From the NCBI RefSeq assembly GCF_902168065.1, contig NZ_LR655690.1, forward strand, positions 186,001 to 250,000: a stretch of 64,000 nucleotides of DNA, written 5' to 3'. This document shows, one piece after another, positions 1 through 10,167 of this stretch; positions within the stretch are counted from its first letter, which is position 1, and each line of letters opens with the position of its first letter. The notes beneath the pieces are model-generated. The model was not told the DNA's origin. It was given only the letters and a program-made list of their open reading frames with translations, and ran no database searches. Source of the DNA: Mycobacterium tilburgii (GTDB lineage: Bacteria > Actinomycetota > Actinomycetes > Mycobacteriales > Mycobacteriaceae). The position numbers and the translations under genes were made by a program.

Positions 1-489
1 GACGACCACCCGCGGTCCCCGGAAGTTCACCGGATCGGGACCCCACACTGCATCGAAGACATCGAGCGTCTCGTCGAGAAAGCGGCGGCGATCGGCACGG
101 GTGGCACCAGTGGCCCGCAGTTCGTCGGTGGCCCAACCGTTGCCCAGGCCCGCGATCACGCGGCCACCGCTGATCTGATCGATCGTGGCGAGTTGCACCG
201 GGGTGTACAGGGCCACAACACAATGAGCACGGAGGTGCCGAGGCGGACGCTTTCGGTCGCGACGGCCGCCGCGGTAAGGACAGCCAACGGGTCCGGCGGC
301 TTGCCGTGAGTGTTCCGGCCACGGCACGTTAGATCCAACATAGGGTTCGACGGGCGTCTGCGGGAAGAGCAGTCGCTCGTAGATCCACACATTAGAATAT
401 CCGGCGGCCTCGGCTGCCCGCGCCGCTTCGATCAGATCGTGTTGCAGGTCGACTCCCAATCGCTAGGGCAGGCGAAATCAGAGTCTCAT
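1..489 (-). pseudogene. LLM-class F420-dependent oxidoreductase remnant, cut by window edge
   Basis: The minus strand carries pieces of a luciferase-like, probably F420-dependent oxidoreductase in different frames. They include DPLAVLTAAAVATESVRLGT, then TPVQLATIDQISGGRVIAGLGNGWATDE, then a stretch rich in RRRFLDE at the left edge, the usual order of the family. The original start was probably the ATG at 489, which overlaps the stop of the upstream alcohol dehydrogenase remnant as ATGA, so the two formed an operon. An in-frame stop follows within a few codons, and at least one further frameshift lies near 250-320. The gene continues beyond the window. The family is fairly clear; the substrate is unknown. 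Confidence 0.7.
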
Positions 490-1506
490 TCGGTACCTTC
501 CGTCGATTCGTGACGCTCGCGAAAAAGAACAACTATTCCGCGCCGCCCATGCCGGAAAGAGGCGGCGGCGTCCTTTTCTGTGGACCGGATGGCGCATTGT
601 GAGCGGTGTACGGCTGCGCCCAAAATGTTTCGCCGTCAACGGATTTGGGCATGGCGGTTTCTGTGGATAACATGACGCGATTGTCAACCGGGAACTGGTC
701 TGCGGAGGCGTTGCACCGAGCATGACAACCGTGACTTCTCCCGACGGCACCAGCATCTACTATGAATCCGTGGGCTCCGTGCTCGGGTTGAACCCGTGGG
801 GGCTCGGCAATGGTGGCCAATGCGCCGTCCGGACGCACCAATTGCGCTGATCGGTCCAGGATTTAACCACCGATCACATCGAACACCACGTCGACCGCAC
901 CGGCCTCCTCGAGGCGACGGATCGCAAATCGAAAGACCGTCGGCGCCGAGGCCCAGCACCGCGTCCCGTTGCCCGGCGCGATCACTCCCGATGACGCGAG
1001 CGCCGGCATCGCGGGCAAGCTGCACCACCAGGGAACCGACGGCACCGGCGGCGCCGTGAACCAGGACGGTCTGGCCGGCGACAAGTCGCGCATAGACGAA
1101 CAACCCCTGCCATGCGGTCAGTCCAGGCAGCGCCAACGCGGCCACCACATGGTCGACATCTGCCGACAACGGCGCAAGTTGCGGGCATCCACCGCGACGT
1201 ACTCCGCGAGTGTACCGTCACGGGCCCAGTCAGTGATCCCAAAAACCCGCTTCCCTACTGTCAGTCCCGTTGTCCCGTAACCTAATTTGGCAACAACACC
1301 GGAGACCTCATGCACCGGAATGACGGGTGTCCGATCGCGCCCGGAGCGTCGCTCCAGGTGGCCAGCCAGTCGAGTTCGTCGGAGGTGAAGCTGGTGCCAC
1401 GCACGCGGACAACAACGTCGTTCTCGGCGGCATCCGGGTAAGGCACCTCGCCCAGGGCGAGTCCACCAAAACCGGCGACGCGGTAACGAGCGGTGATCGC
1501 TTGCAT
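486..1506 (-). pseudogene. MDR-family (zinc-type/quinone) alcohol dehydrogenase-like oxidoreductase, frameshifted
   Basis: Fragments in three frames rebuild an NADP-dependent oxidoreductase of the medium-chain dehydrogenase/reductase family, about 310 residues. The start is MQAITARYRVAGFGGL at 1506, with GGAGACC just upstream as ribosome binding site. Next come the GroES-like part (HEVSGVVAKLGYGTTGLTVGKRVFG) and the Rossmann part with GLTAWQGLF and HGAAGAVGSLVVQLARDAGA, near 1050-1170. Frameshifts lie near 1330, 1170 and 900, so no continuous product is possible. The stop at 486-488 overlaps the start of the following oxidoreductase remnant. The substrate cannot be inferred. Confidence 0.75.
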
Positions 1507-1581
1507 GGTCTCCCACTCCACGTATCCATGTCGTTGGATCACGTCACTAACGGCTGCACCTTTGCGTCGCGACCACCAGGG

Positions 1582-4438
1582 TTATCGGACACTCGCGTAT
1601 TCGGCCGGAGCCGTCCGCCCAGCCAACGCGCGCACCGGCCGGGCGCGAATCAGGCGGGGCCACCAGAAGAATGAACCGAGTAGCCGGGCGATAACGGGGT
1701 GATGAACGAGCGCACAATCAGTGTGTCGCGCAGCAGGCCGATCCCGATCGTCGATCCCATTTCCCCGACCGAGACTAACTTGCCGGAGATCATGGCCATT
1801 ATCGTCACGGCGAACACCAGACCGGCGGTGGTGACCACCTTCCGGAATTGACGACCGCTCTGATCAGCCCGGTGTTCAGGCCCGCCTTGCTTTCCTCCAG
1901 GTAGCGGGCGATGAGCAATAGGTTGTTGTAGTCAGAGCCGACCGCCACCAGTATGATGAAGGTGAGCGGCAGACCCAACCAGCTCATCGGGATGCCCAGC
2001 AGGTGCTGCCAGGTCAGGACCGACAGACCGAACGCTCCCGATTACGAAAACGCCACGTTTCCAATGATCACCAGCGCCGCGATCATGCTTCGGGTGATGA
2101 GCAACATCACCAGGAAAATCAGTGCGAACGCCGCGGTAGCCGCGATAATCAAGTCGGTGGCGGCCGCATCCTGGATATCCCAGTACGTCGCCGCGGCGCC
2201 GCCGAGGTAGACATGTGCTCCGGCCAGCGTCGTGCCTTTCAGCGCCTCGTCGGCGGCGGGCAGATTACGCCTGGTCGTGGTGAATGCCGTTTTCTGTGAG
2301 CGCTTCGCCGTCGTGGTACACCATGTACCGGGCGGCTTTGCCGTAGGGCGGCATAAAGAATTTCAGGTCGATGCGAAACGACGAGTTGTTGAACGCATCC
2401 GGTAGCAGATAAAAGAATTCGTCGTTCTTCGCACTGTCGAAGGCGTAGCCTAGATCCATCATCTGCCGGCTCAGCTCGTCCAACTGGGCCAGCTGTGTCG
2501 CGATCGTGCTGTGTTCGGCCATGATCACCTGGTGCAGCTGTTCGAGCTGGTCGACGTTTGCGGCCGAGGAGTTCGACCAGCTGCGGCATCACCGAGTCCT
2601 GAATGATCGTGGCTTTCAGGTTCTTGTCCATCTGCTCGTCGAGCTGGTCGAACTTGTCGGTCACGCCGAACAGCGAACGAATCGACCAGCAGAAGCGGAA
2701 TGTCGAAACAGTGCTTTCCCAATAGAAGTAGCTGCGGATCGGACGCTAGACATCGTCGAAGTCGGCGATGTTGTCACGCATCGCGTCGGTGACGTCCTTC
2801 ATCCCCTGGGCCGCTTCGGCGGCGATGTGAGCCGCGCCGGCCTGACTGAGACGTCAGTTCCTGTTGATGGCGTATCAAGGCCGTTATGCGTTCGGTGATG
2901 TCGGCCATTTCGGTGAGTCGCGTGTTTGAGGTCGGTGAGTAACGGCAGGATTTCCTTGATCTTCGTTCCCATCGAACCCATGGTGTAGGTGAACGACGAA
3001 TATTCGAGCGGGGTCCCAAGCGGCTTGGTGACGCTCTGGATCATCCCCACGCCGGGCGTGTGAAACACGCTGCGGGCCACTCGGTCCAGTGCGATCATCT
3101 CCGTGCTGTTGCGCATATCGTGGTCGGATTCGACCATGAGCATGTCGCCGTTGAGCCTGCTGACCCGAAAATGGCGGTCGCTGGCCGCATATCCCAGTTT
3201 GGACGGGCTGTCGTCAGCGACGTAGATGCGATCGTCGTAATTGGGATGGTAGGTGGGCAACGTGAGCGATCCCACCAGCACCACCACGCAACTCGCCAAC
3301 AGGACTCGGCCGGGCCACCGGACCGTGAGAGTGCCCGCTTTCCGCTAAATCCCCATCCCGGAGCAGTGTTTCGGATCGAATATCCCGACCCGGCTGCCCA
3401 GCGCCAGAACCACCGGACCGAAAGTCAGGGCGGCCGCGACGGCGGTGAGCATGGCCACCACACACGGAATACCGCAGGTGTTAATGTAATTGAGCCGGGT
3501 GAATTTCAAACAAAAAGTGGCGCCGGCAACCGCGAGACCTGAGCCTAGGATGACGTGGGAGACGCCGTTGACGGCGGAATAGTACGCGGTTTCCCGATCT
3601 TCGCCCGTGTGCCGCGCTTCGTGGTAGCGTCCTATCAAGAAGATCGCGTAATCGTTGCCCACGCCGAGGGTCAACGACACCAGTAGGTTCGAGGAGAACT
3701 CGGATATACCGATTAACTTGTGGAAGGCGAGAAAGGACACGATGCCCTGCCCGCAGTTCAACTCGAGCATCACCATGAACAACACCAGGAATTCCGTCTT
3801 GATCGAGCGGTAGACGACGAGCAGCATCACGGTGATAAGGACGATGGTGACGAACATGATCATGATCAGGCTCTCGTTACCGGCTTACAGCATGTCCGCC
3901 GACAGCGGCGCCGATCCCGAGACGTACACCTTCAGTCCGGACGGCGTCTTGTTCTGCGAGACCAGATCTCGGACTGCCTTGATCGACTCGTCGGAGACCG
4001 CTGAGCCGAGGTTGCCGGCGATCCGTACCAGCGTGTAGGACGCCTTGCCGTCATTGCTTTGCACACCGGCGGCCGTAGTCCCTTGACCCCACAGATTCAT
4101 GGCATGCTGAACGTGCTTGTCTCGCTGCAGATTTGCTATCAGGTCGTCGTAGAAGTGGTGATCGTCTTCGTCGAGCTTGTGACCGCCTTACAGCACGACC
4201 ATCACCAGGCTGTTGCTGTCCGGCTCGTTGAACACCTCTCCGATGTGGATGAGCGCTTGCGACGAGGGGGATCGACCGGGACCAGCGGCCCCCGGTTCGC
4301 TTCGGTGACCGGCTCCAGCTGCGGAACCGCCACATTGAGCACGACCATTAGTGCGACCCACGCCAGCACAATCGGCACGGCGAACCTGCGGATGATCCTG
4401 GCGACGAACGGTCGCCGCGAGGTGTCACTGTGGCTCAT
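1582..4438 (-). pseudogene. MmpL-family RND transporter, multiply frameshifted
   Basis: This was an MmpL transporter of about 950 residues, the class that exports lipids, siderophores or drugs across the mycobacterial membrane. The ATG at 4438 opens [27 protein letters not shown], the typical first membrane helix. Later frames give the periplasmic part (QSNDGKASYTLVRIAGNLGS, about 3885-4100), the central helices with SLTLGVGNDYAIFLIGRYHEARH (about 3345-3863), and the second repeat with [14 protein letters not shown] (about 1805-1987). The end is readable as [17 protein letters not shown], stopping at 1582. At least five frameshifts or stops separate the pieces. The start overlaps the MmpS remnant stop by ATGA, the usual mmpS-mmpL arrangement. 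Which paralogue it was cannot be told. Confidence 0.85.
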
Positions 4439-4880
4439 GCGGACAGCACCTGGCACCAGACGCCGGCGTGCTCACCGCTGGCCGAGTGTTCGGCGTGCAC
4501 CCGGCCGTCGACGATGATGCGGCAGCCGACGTTTCCGCCGTCCACCTGCACGGTGATATCGGCGGTCGCGGTGGTCAACACCGTGACTTCGGTGTGCGTC
4601 CACGGCAACGCGGCCAGGTCGACGGAGACCGCTTGCGGGAGTTCACGTTCCAGTAGATGACCCTGCCCCACCCGCCGAACTCGCCGAAGACGTCGTATTC
4701 GATGCGCTTGAGATTGAACTGAGCTATCGAGAATTTGTTGCCCGGGCTCCGGGTTCGGTCCTGGGACCCGAAGACCCGATGCGCGGAGTTGATCACGCAC
4801 TCTGCCAAGACGGCTACGAAGACCACCAGGGTCGGCATCCACAGCTTGTTGACCAGTCGCCGACGTACAGACGCGACCAT
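4435..4880 (-). pseudogene. MmpS-family membrane accessory protein, single frameshift
   Basis: The partner of the adjacent MmpL. The likely start is the ATG at 4880, after AAGGG; a GTG at 4907 is the alternative. One transmembrane helix (LWMPTLVVFVAVLAECVINSAHRVFG) leads into the MmpS exported domain (QFNLKRIEYDVFGEFGGWGRVIYWN). Near 4645 the frame shifts, and the rest (VSVDLAALPWTHTEVTVLTT, then [24 protein letters not shown]) continues in another frame to a TGA overlapping the MmpL start. A single lesion suggests fairly recent loss. Both halves of the exporter are therefore dead. Confidence 0.8.
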
Positions 4881-4930
4881 GACGATGACCCTTACTCGGG
4901 TGCTCACAACGAAAATCGGACCGTGTGAAT

Positions 4931-5158
4931 TCAGCTGCCGCGCAACGCGCTAAATGCGCACCCGCTCAGCATCCGCGTGAAACTCGCCACCTCGAGCAAT
5001 CCATCGGCCGTGGGAGCGGGCCGTCCGGCCGCCACGAAGACGTCGGCGATCTCGGCAATGCGCGTCGTCCAGCACCGCTCGGACAGATACTTAGCCGCGT
5101 CTGTGTGCTGGCCGGCGAAAGTCACACTGCGCAGGTCGATCTCGGGGTCGGGATCCAT
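4931..5158 (-). pseudogene. C-terminal fragment of a putative SAM-dependent methyltransferase
   Basis: A 75-codon stretch (DAAKYLSERCWTTRIAEIADVFVAAGRPAP) resembles the end of the mycobacterial S-adenosylmethionine-dependent methyltransferases related to leucine carboxyl methyltransferases, which close with a similar AEYLAERGW...LAAAGRP pattern. No methyltransferase core is visible upstream, so only the tail remains. The assignment rests on the pattern alone and is moderate at best. Confidence 0.4.
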
Positions 5159-5159
5159 C

Positions 5160-5525
5160 GAAAAGCACGGGCTACATCACCTTTTCGTAGTGCGATCACG
5201 GCGTGGTGCAGCCGCGGAAGGGGTCGTCGTACCTGTGCAGCCGGTGCCTGTACCGAGCCGACGGTGTTCGGAACGGCCCTCAGACTGCCGGCATTCCCGT
5301 CAGAGGTCCAACCAACGTTCGGCTGCAAAGTTAGGGATGTCGCCACCGTGGGTCTACCCACGGAGCGCGGCGGTTGTCCGCAAAGCGCGGCCAACCGCCA
5401 ATTAGGGATTCGACGACGGAATCGTCGTGGGCCACCAAGCGTCCGACCGAGATACCCGGGCGGAAGTCATTCCCCGAGACAGGTCCATCCCGCGAGGAGG
5501 TCGAGCAATCCGAAGCCCGCGTGTC
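5160..5525. other. stretch without recognisable gene
   Basis: Between the methyltransferase tail and the end of nrdE I see no frame with recognisable family motifs on either strand. It is probably eroded coding sequence plus the nrdE 3' flank. No clear terminator hairpin was found next to the nrdE stop. Confidence 0.4.
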
Positions 5526-7691
5526 CTACAGCATACAGGACACGCAGCCCTCGACCTCGGTTCCTTCCAGCGCCATCTGCCGTAGCCGGATGTAGTACAG
5601 CGTCTTGATTCCCTTGCGCCATGCGTAGATCTGCGCCTTGTTGACGTCGCGGGTGGTGGCGGTGTCTTTGAAAAACAACGTCAGGCTCAGCCCCTGGTCC
5701 ACGTGCTGGGTGGCCGCGGCGTAGGTGTCGATGATCTTCTCGTAGCCGATCTCGTACGCGTCCTGGTAGTACTCCAGGTTGTCGTTGGTCATGTAGGGCG
5801 CCGGGTAGTAGACCCGCCCGATCTTGCCTTCCTTGCGGATCTCGATCTTGGACGCCACCGGGTGGATCGAACTCGTCGAGTGGTTGATGTAAGAAATCGA
5901 CCCCGTCGGGGGGACGGCCTGCAGGTTCTGGTTGTAGATGCCGTGGGCCTGCACCGACTCCTTCAACCGCTTCCAGTCGTCCTGCGTCGGAATACGAATC
6001 CCCGCGTCGGCGAACAGCTGACGAACCTTCTCGGTCGTCGGCTCCCACACCTGTTCAGTGTACTTGTCGAAGAACTCACCCGAAGCGTACTTGGACCGCT
6101 CGAAACCACCGAACGCTTTACCCCGTTCGATCGCGATCCGGTTCGACGCCCGCAGCGCGTGATACTGCACGCAGTAGAAGTAGATGTTGGTGAAGTCGAT
6201 GCCCTCTTCGGATCCGTAGAAGATGCGCTCGCGCGCTAGATAGCCGTGCAGGTTCATCTGACCAAGCCCGATCGCGTGGGATTCGTTGTTGCCGTGCTCG
6301 ATCGACGGCACGGACTTGATCGACGTCTGATCGCTGACCGCGGTCAACGCGCGGATCGCCACCTCTATGGTTTGCGCGAAATCCGGTGAGTCCATTGCCT
6401 TGGCAATGTTCAGCGAGCCAAGGTTGCACGAAATGTCCTTACCCACTTTGGCATACGAGAGGTCATCGTTGAACTCCGACGGCGTCGACACCTGCAGGAT
6501 CTCCGAGCACAGGTTCGAGTGGGTGATCTTGCCGTCGATCGGGTTGGCCCGGTTCACCGTATCCTCGAACATGATGTACGGGTAGCCCGACTCGAACTGC
6601 AGCTCGGCCAGCGTCTGGAAGAACTCCCGCGCCTTGATCTTGGTCTTGCGGATGCGCGCGTCGTCGACCATCTCGTAGTACTTTTCGGTCACCGAGATGT
6701 CGGCGAAGGCAACGCCGTACACCCGCTCGACGTCGTACGGCGAGAACAGGTACATGTCATCGTTCTTCTTCGCCAGCTCGAAGGTGATGTCGGGGATCAC
6801 CACGCCCAGGCTCAGCGTCTTGATGCGGATCTTCTCGTCGGCATTCTCCCGCTTGGTGTCCAGGAAGCGATAGATGTCGGGGTGGTGCGCATGCAGATAC
6901 ACCGCGCCCGCGCCCTGCCGCGCGCCCAGCTGATTGGCGTAGGAGAAGGAGTCCTCGAGCAACTTCATGATCGGGATGACACCCGACGACTGGTTCTCGA
7001 TGTTCTTGATCGGCGCGCCTTGCTCGCGAATGTTGCTCAGCAGCAAAGCAACTCCCCCGCCGCGCTTGGACAGCTGCAGGGCGGAATTGATCGATCGCCC
7101 GATTGACTCCATGTTGTCCTCGATGCGCAGCAAGAAGCAGCTCACCGGTTCGCCACGCTGTTTTTTGCCCGAGTTCAAAAACGTCGGGGTGGCCGGCTGG
7201 AACCGGCCGTCGATGATCTCGTCGACCAGCTTCTCGGCCAGCGTGGTGTCACCGGCCGCCAGGGTGAGCGCCACCATGACGACACGGTCCTCGAAGCGCT
7301 CCAGGTACCGCTTCCCGTCGAAGGTCTTCAACGTGTAGGAGGTGTAGTACTTGAACGCGCCGAGGAACGTCGGGAACCGGAACTTCTTGGCGTAGGCCCG
7401 GTCCAGCAGCATCTTGACAAAGTTGCGCGAGTACTGGTCGAGAACCTCACGCTCGTAGTAGTTCTCGCGGCTCAGGTAGTCGAGCTTCTCGTCCTGGTTG
7501 TGGAAGAAGACCGTGTTCTGGTTGACGTGCTCGAGGAAGTACTGCCGCGCCGCCAGCACATCCTTGTTGAACTGAATCTTGCCGTCCTTGTCGTACAGAT
7601 TCAGCATCGCGTTCAGCGCGTGATAGTCCGTTTCTTCGGGCAACACATGCGTGCCGGCGGTTACAGGCTCTGCAGCGACGGTTGGTGGCAC
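5526..7691 (-). CDS. nrdE: Class Ib ribonucleoside-diphosphate reductase alpha subunit NrdE
   Basis: NrdE is the large catalytic subunit of the aerobic class Ib ribonucleotide reductase, which reduces ribonucleoside diphosphates to deoxyribonucleotides with the NrdF small subunit. The 721-residue product starts [13 protein letters not shown] and matches M. tuberculosis Rv3051c almost throughout. Visible motifs are [17 protein letters not shown] (first redox cysteine, about residue 190), SNLCSEI (radical cysteine, about residue 390), [18 protein letters not shown], and the C-terminal CVSC pair that accepts electrons from NrdH. The start overlaps the nrdI stop by about 31 bases, as in M. tuberculosis, so it is translated from the nrdHIE message. 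The reading frame is intact. nrdF is not in the window, which is normal for mycobacteria. Confidence 0.98.
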   Translation of the reverse strand: MPPTVAAEPVTAGTHVLPEETDYHALNAMLNLYDKDGKIQFNKDVLAARQYFLEHVNQNTVFFHNQDEKLDYLSRENYYEREVLDQYSRNFVKMLLDRAYAKKFRFPTFLGAFKYYTSYTLKTFDGKRYLERFEDRVVMVALTLAAGDTTLAEKLVDEIIDGRFQPATPTFLNSGKKQRGEPVSCFLLRIEDNMESIGRSINSALQLSKRGGGVALLLSNIREQGAPIKNIENQSSGVIPIMKLLEDSFSYANQLGARQGAGAVYLHAHHPDIYRFLDTKRENADEKIRIKTLSLGVVIPDITFELAKKNDDMYLFSPYDVERVYGVAFADISVTEKYYEMVDDARIRKTKIKAREFFQTLAELQFESGYPYIMFEDTVNRANPIDGKITHSNLCSEILQVSTPSEFNDDLSYAKVGKDISCNLGSLNIAKAMDSPDFAQTIEVAIRALTAVSDQTSIKSVPSIEHGNNESHAIGLGQMNLHGYLARERIFYGSEEGIDFTNIYFYCVQYHALRASNRIAIERGKAFGGFERSKYASGEFFDKYTEQVWEPTTEKVRQLFADAGIRIPTQDDWKRLKESVQAHGIYNQNLQAVPPTGSISYINHSTSSIHPVASKIEIRKEGKIGRVYYPAPYMTNDNLEYYQDAYEIGYEKIIDTYAAATQHVDQGLSLTLFFKDTATTRDVNKAQIYAWRKGIKTLYYIRLRQMALEGTEVEGCVSCML

Positions 7692-8170
7692 GTCTGTTCC
7701 TTCCAGAAGTCGATCAGGCCCGTGCGGACAGCGTCCACGTCGTCCGCGGTGCCCATGAGTTCAAAACGGTAGAGATAGGGGACGCCGCACTTGCGGGAAA
7801 CGACGTTGCCCGCGTAGGCGAATTCGGCGCCGAAATTGTTGTTGCCCGCCGCGATGACGCCACGGATCAACGACCTGTTGTGCTCGTTGTTCAGGAATGC
7901 GATAACCTGCCTGGGGACGTAGCCACCGTTGTTGATGTCCGGCGTGGCCTTGCCGCCGCCGTACGTCGGCAAGATGAGCACATACGGATCGTCGACCTCG
8001 ATGCGACCATGCAGCGGTATCCGCGTGGCGGGAACACCCAGCTTCTGGACGAAGCGGTGGGTGTTCTCCGACACGGAGGAGAAGTAGACCAGCGACGATC
8101 GCAAGCCCGGCGCTGCCGGGTGCAGCGGGTCGTCACCCGTCCAATTCAGGTTGCGTTCGGTGACATCCAT
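7661..8170 (-). CDS. nrdI: NrdI flavodoxin-like class Ib RNR activator
   Basis: NrdI is a small flavodoxin-like FMN protein that supplies oxidant for assembling the dimanganese-tyrosyl radical of NrdF. The product has 169 residues. The conserved part begins at [21 protein letters not shown] (about residue 25), followed by LPTYGGG and [29 protein letters not shown], and ends CHQPSLQSL as in M. tuberculosis Rv3052c. It is about 20 residues longer at the N-terminus than the M. tuberculosis protein. I chose the ATG at 8170 because AAGGGGG lies 8-10 bases upstream. It sits between nrdH and nrdE and overlaps nrdE. Confidence 0.95.
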   Translation of the reverse strand: MDVTERNLNWTGDDPLHPAAPGLRSSLVYFSSVSENTHRFVQKLGVPATRIPLHGRIEVDDPYVLILPTYGGGKATPDINNGGYVPRQVIAFLNNEHNRSLIRGVIAAGNNNFGAEFAYAGNVVSRKCGVPYLYRFELMGTADDVDAVRTGLIDFWKEQTCHQPSLQSL

Positions 8171-8203
8171 TGCCGCAACCCCCTTACTTGCTCATTTACT
8201 GCA

Positions 8204-8443
8204 CTAAGCGCTCAGCGCGGCTCCGGCGAGCGCCTTGATCCGATCGGGCCGGAATCCCGACCAATGCTCATTGCCCGCCACGACGACGGGCGCCTGCAGG
8301 TAGCCCAGAGCCATCACGTAGTCACGCGCCTCGGTGTCCAGGCCGATGTCGACCGTCTCGTAAGCGAGGCCCTGCTTGTCGAGGGCCTTGCAGGTGGCGC
8401 TGCACTGCACACATACCGGCTTGGTGTACACGGTGATCGTCAT
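8204..8443 (-). CDS. nrdH: NrdH glutaredoxin-like redoxin
   Basis: NrdH is the dedicated electron donor of class Ib ribonucleotide reductase, reduced by thioredoxin reductase. The 79-residue protein starts MTITVYTKPVCVQC, has the redox pair CVQC at residues 11-14, and ends SGFRPDRIKALAGAALSA, which includes the conserved WSGFRPD segment of the family. The start at 8443 is preceded by GAGGAG at normal spacing; a longer in-frame reading to 8500 lacks a site and reaches into the leader. It is first in the nrdHIE operon, 33 bases before nrdI. Probable NrdR boxes lie about 220 bases upstream. Confidence 0.96.
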   Translation of the reverse strand: MTITVYTKPVCVQCSATCKALDKQGLAYETVDIGLDTEARDYVMALGYLQAPVVVAGNEHWSGFRPDRIKALAGAALSA

Positions 8444-8551
8444 GGAAGCCGCTCCTCTGCGTGAATGAAGGTCGAGATGTTTGGCAACTGTTAGGGGCAC
8501 CGCATCTCCGCTATCTTCAGCGATCCGCCAAGCCCCAAGACTCCCGTCCTG

Positions 8552-8594
8552 CGGCTCTCGGGACCGAAGCGCCTGGCTTCGGTCCCGAGAGCCG
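8552..8594. repeat. perfect 19-bp inverted repeat in the nrdHIE leader
   Basis: Arms 8552-8570 (CGGCTCTCGGGACCGAAGC) and 8576-8594 are exact reverse complements separated by five bases, so the RNA would fold into a very stable 19-bp hairpin. It lies between the probable NrdR-controlled promoter (around 8666-8713) and the nrdH start at 8443, so it should be in the 5' untranslated leader. No T-run follows on either strand, so it is not a classical intrinsic terminator. It could be a leader control structure, an RNA-processing or stabilising hairpin, or a small mobile palindrome. Confidence 0.75.
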
Positions 8595-8665
8595 ATTCCG
8601 GGAAGTTCTCTAGGCCTTGACTGGCTTGGCTGGCTTGCTGAACCTGGGATCTGCCGGCTGCTGAA

Positions 8666-8713
8666 ACACTACACCTAGTGGCTGACAAGATCTCGAGATA
8701 CAAGATGTTCTGA
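8666..8713 (-). promoter_or_regulatory. probable paired NrdR boxes of the nrdHIE promoter
   Basis: The 16-mer at 8666-8681 reads CCACTAGGTGTAGTGT on the minus strand. It is near-symmetric (CACTA/TAGTG) and fits the NrdR box consensus acaCwAtATaTwGtgt well. A weaker box lies at 8698-8713 (ATACAAGATGTTCTGA on the plus strand, about 11 of 16 positions). The centres are 32 bases apart, three helical turns, the spacing known for paired NrdR boxes. NrdR is the ATP/dATP-sensing repressor of ribonucleotide reductase genes, so nrdHIE is probably regulated by it here. Confidence 0.65.
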
Positions 8714-8970
8714 ATAACAATTTTGAAATTCCCAGGTCGTAGGCCTTGCCGCGTGTCGACGCACGGCGTGTCGCAGATCACACACTGCGTTCGTGACGTT
8801 CATGAATACGGGGTATAGCAGCGCCCACCGACAACCCGCCGCAGTCCGGGCGAGACATCGTCTGCACCAACCGGTCAGCAAGGCCGCCAGCACCAGCTGG
8901 CGGCTTTAGCTATTCACCTGGGCGAACGCTGCTGGTCATCCGCGTGACCGGCTTGTGGGATACCGCTAAA
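8714..8970. other. upstream flank of nrdHIE, no gene seen
   Basis: No supported gene was found on either strand. A short hairpin with stem CCGCCAG/CTGGCGG at 8884-8903, followed by CTTTA, could be a weak terminator but has no clear gene feeding it. Confidence 0.4.
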
Positions 8971-9515
8971 TCACCCGACTTCGGCAGTGAGCTTGCCGAG
9001 CGCTTCGCGCACGTTGGCTACCAGCTTCCGCGTGCTCGGCGGGCGCCTTGCCGTCCAGGCTGCCGAACGGCACCGATAGTTTGATCGACTCCACGACCCG
9101 CGCCCGGCGATACCGAAGGACTTGCGCGTCTCGTCATGTGCCCAAGTTCCGCCGTACCGGCCGAATGCCCCGATGACCGCCAACGGCTTGTCCTTCAGCA
9201 CGCCGTTGCCGAACGGACAGGACAGCCAGTCGATGGCGTTCTTGACGACCGCCGGAATGCTGCCGTTGTACTCGGGCGTCACCACCAGCGGCCGCATCCG
9301 CACGGGCCGCGGCTTAGCGCAGCGCCACCACCGGAGGCAACGGCGTGGCGTCGTCGTCGATCTCCTCGTTGTAGAACGGAAGCTCGCCCAAACCCTCGAA
9401 CACAGTCACGACGACATCATCGGGAGCAACCTCAACCGCTAGTACGGCGATCTTGCGATTGATCGACGTCGCCCCGCAGACTTCCCACTAACGCCAGGAC
9501 CTTGATCTCTGCCAC
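8971..9515 (-). pseudogene. NADPH-dependent FMN reductase (Rv3054c-like), broken
   Basis: The GTG start at 9515 gives VAEIKVLALVGSLRG, the typical flavodoxin-fold N-terminus of NADPH-dependent FMN reductases. A frameshift follows near 9470 (SINRKIAVLAVEVAPDDV in another frame). An in-frame stop sits near 9315, after PPVVALR. Then comes the FMN-site region LVVTPEYNGSIPAVVKNAIDWLS and DKPLAVIGAFGRYGGTWAH, and another frameshift near 9110. In M. tuberculosis this gene also lies just upstream of nrdH. The protein cannot be made whole. Confidence 0.85.
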
Positions 9516-9595
9516 TTCCCTACGGTTGTCGAAGTCCTCGCACGGCTAAAACGGACTCATAGTCCGATTTACTCCATCGGCGTTAAAGTGCGGCT

Positions 9596-9782
9596 ATGAG
9601 CAGTGTCGAGCGGTCAGCCGAGCTACCCCTAACGGCTCGGGAGCTGCCCCCGAATGGGGCGAGGTAGCACGCAATCGTGAACTGTTGCTGCAGGCGGCGC
9701 GTCGCCTGGTCGCCGAACGCGGGGCGGACGCGGTCACGATGGACGACGTCGCGGCGGCCGCAGGCGTCGGCAAGGGCACTGA
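9596..9782 (+). pseudogene. N-terminal fragment of a TetR-family regulator (Rv3055-like)
   Basis: The ATG at 9596 begins a diverged N-terminus with an in-frame stop near 9666. In the next frame ELLLQAARRLVAERGADAVTMDDVAAAAGVGKGT is the TetR helix-turn-helix, ending abruptly at 9782. The sequence then joins a remnant of dinB, the gene that follows Rv3055 in M. tuberculosis, so one deletion removed the rest of the regulator and most of dinB. Confidence 0.75.
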
Positions 9783-9867
9783 ACTACGGCGTACACACCC
9801 TCGATACCCTAAGGTGACGCTTGGGAAAGCTTGGCGCGCAAGCTATTGTAGACATTGACCTGACCAC

Positions 9868-10167
9868 ATGGCCGCGCCGTCACCGAGATGGGTTCTGCAC
9901 GTCACCGAGCGTTCCGAAATTAATTCTACGGTCACGGAATTGGCGAGGCAGGCGCTCGACGAGGTCGTCGCGGGCCGCGTCGTCACGCGGGTAGCCGTCA
10001 CCGTGCGCACCGCCACGTTCTGTACGCGCACCAAGATCCGTAAGCTGCCCGCGCCCACAGCCGATCCCGCCGTCATCATGGCGGCACGCAACGTGCTGGA
10101 CTTGTTCGAACTCGACCGTCCGGTGCGGTTACTCGGGGTGCGACTCGAGTTGGTGATGCCGGGCTAG
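9868..10167 (+). pseudogene. C-terminal fragment of DNA polymerase IV homologue (dinB2/dinP, Rv3056-like)
   Basis: About 99 codons remain of a Y-family DNA polymerase: the little-finger domain with VVAGRVVTRVAVTVRTATF, TRTKIRKLPAPTADP and LDLFELDRPVRLLGVRLELV. The palm and fingers with the catalytic acidic residues are deleted, so no polymerase activity is possible. The stop overlaps the stop of the convergent SDR gene by a few bases. Confidence 0.8.

Noticed and set aside
5703..7772. Several long open frames on the plus strand opposite nrdE, nrdI and nrdH
   Set aside because: They are antisense shadows of G/C-rich genes with no family motifs; the minus-strand genes are clear.
8884..8903. 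Short hairpin CCGCCAG/CTGGCGG as a terminator
   Set aside because: No gene ends nearby on either strand and the following T-run is short.
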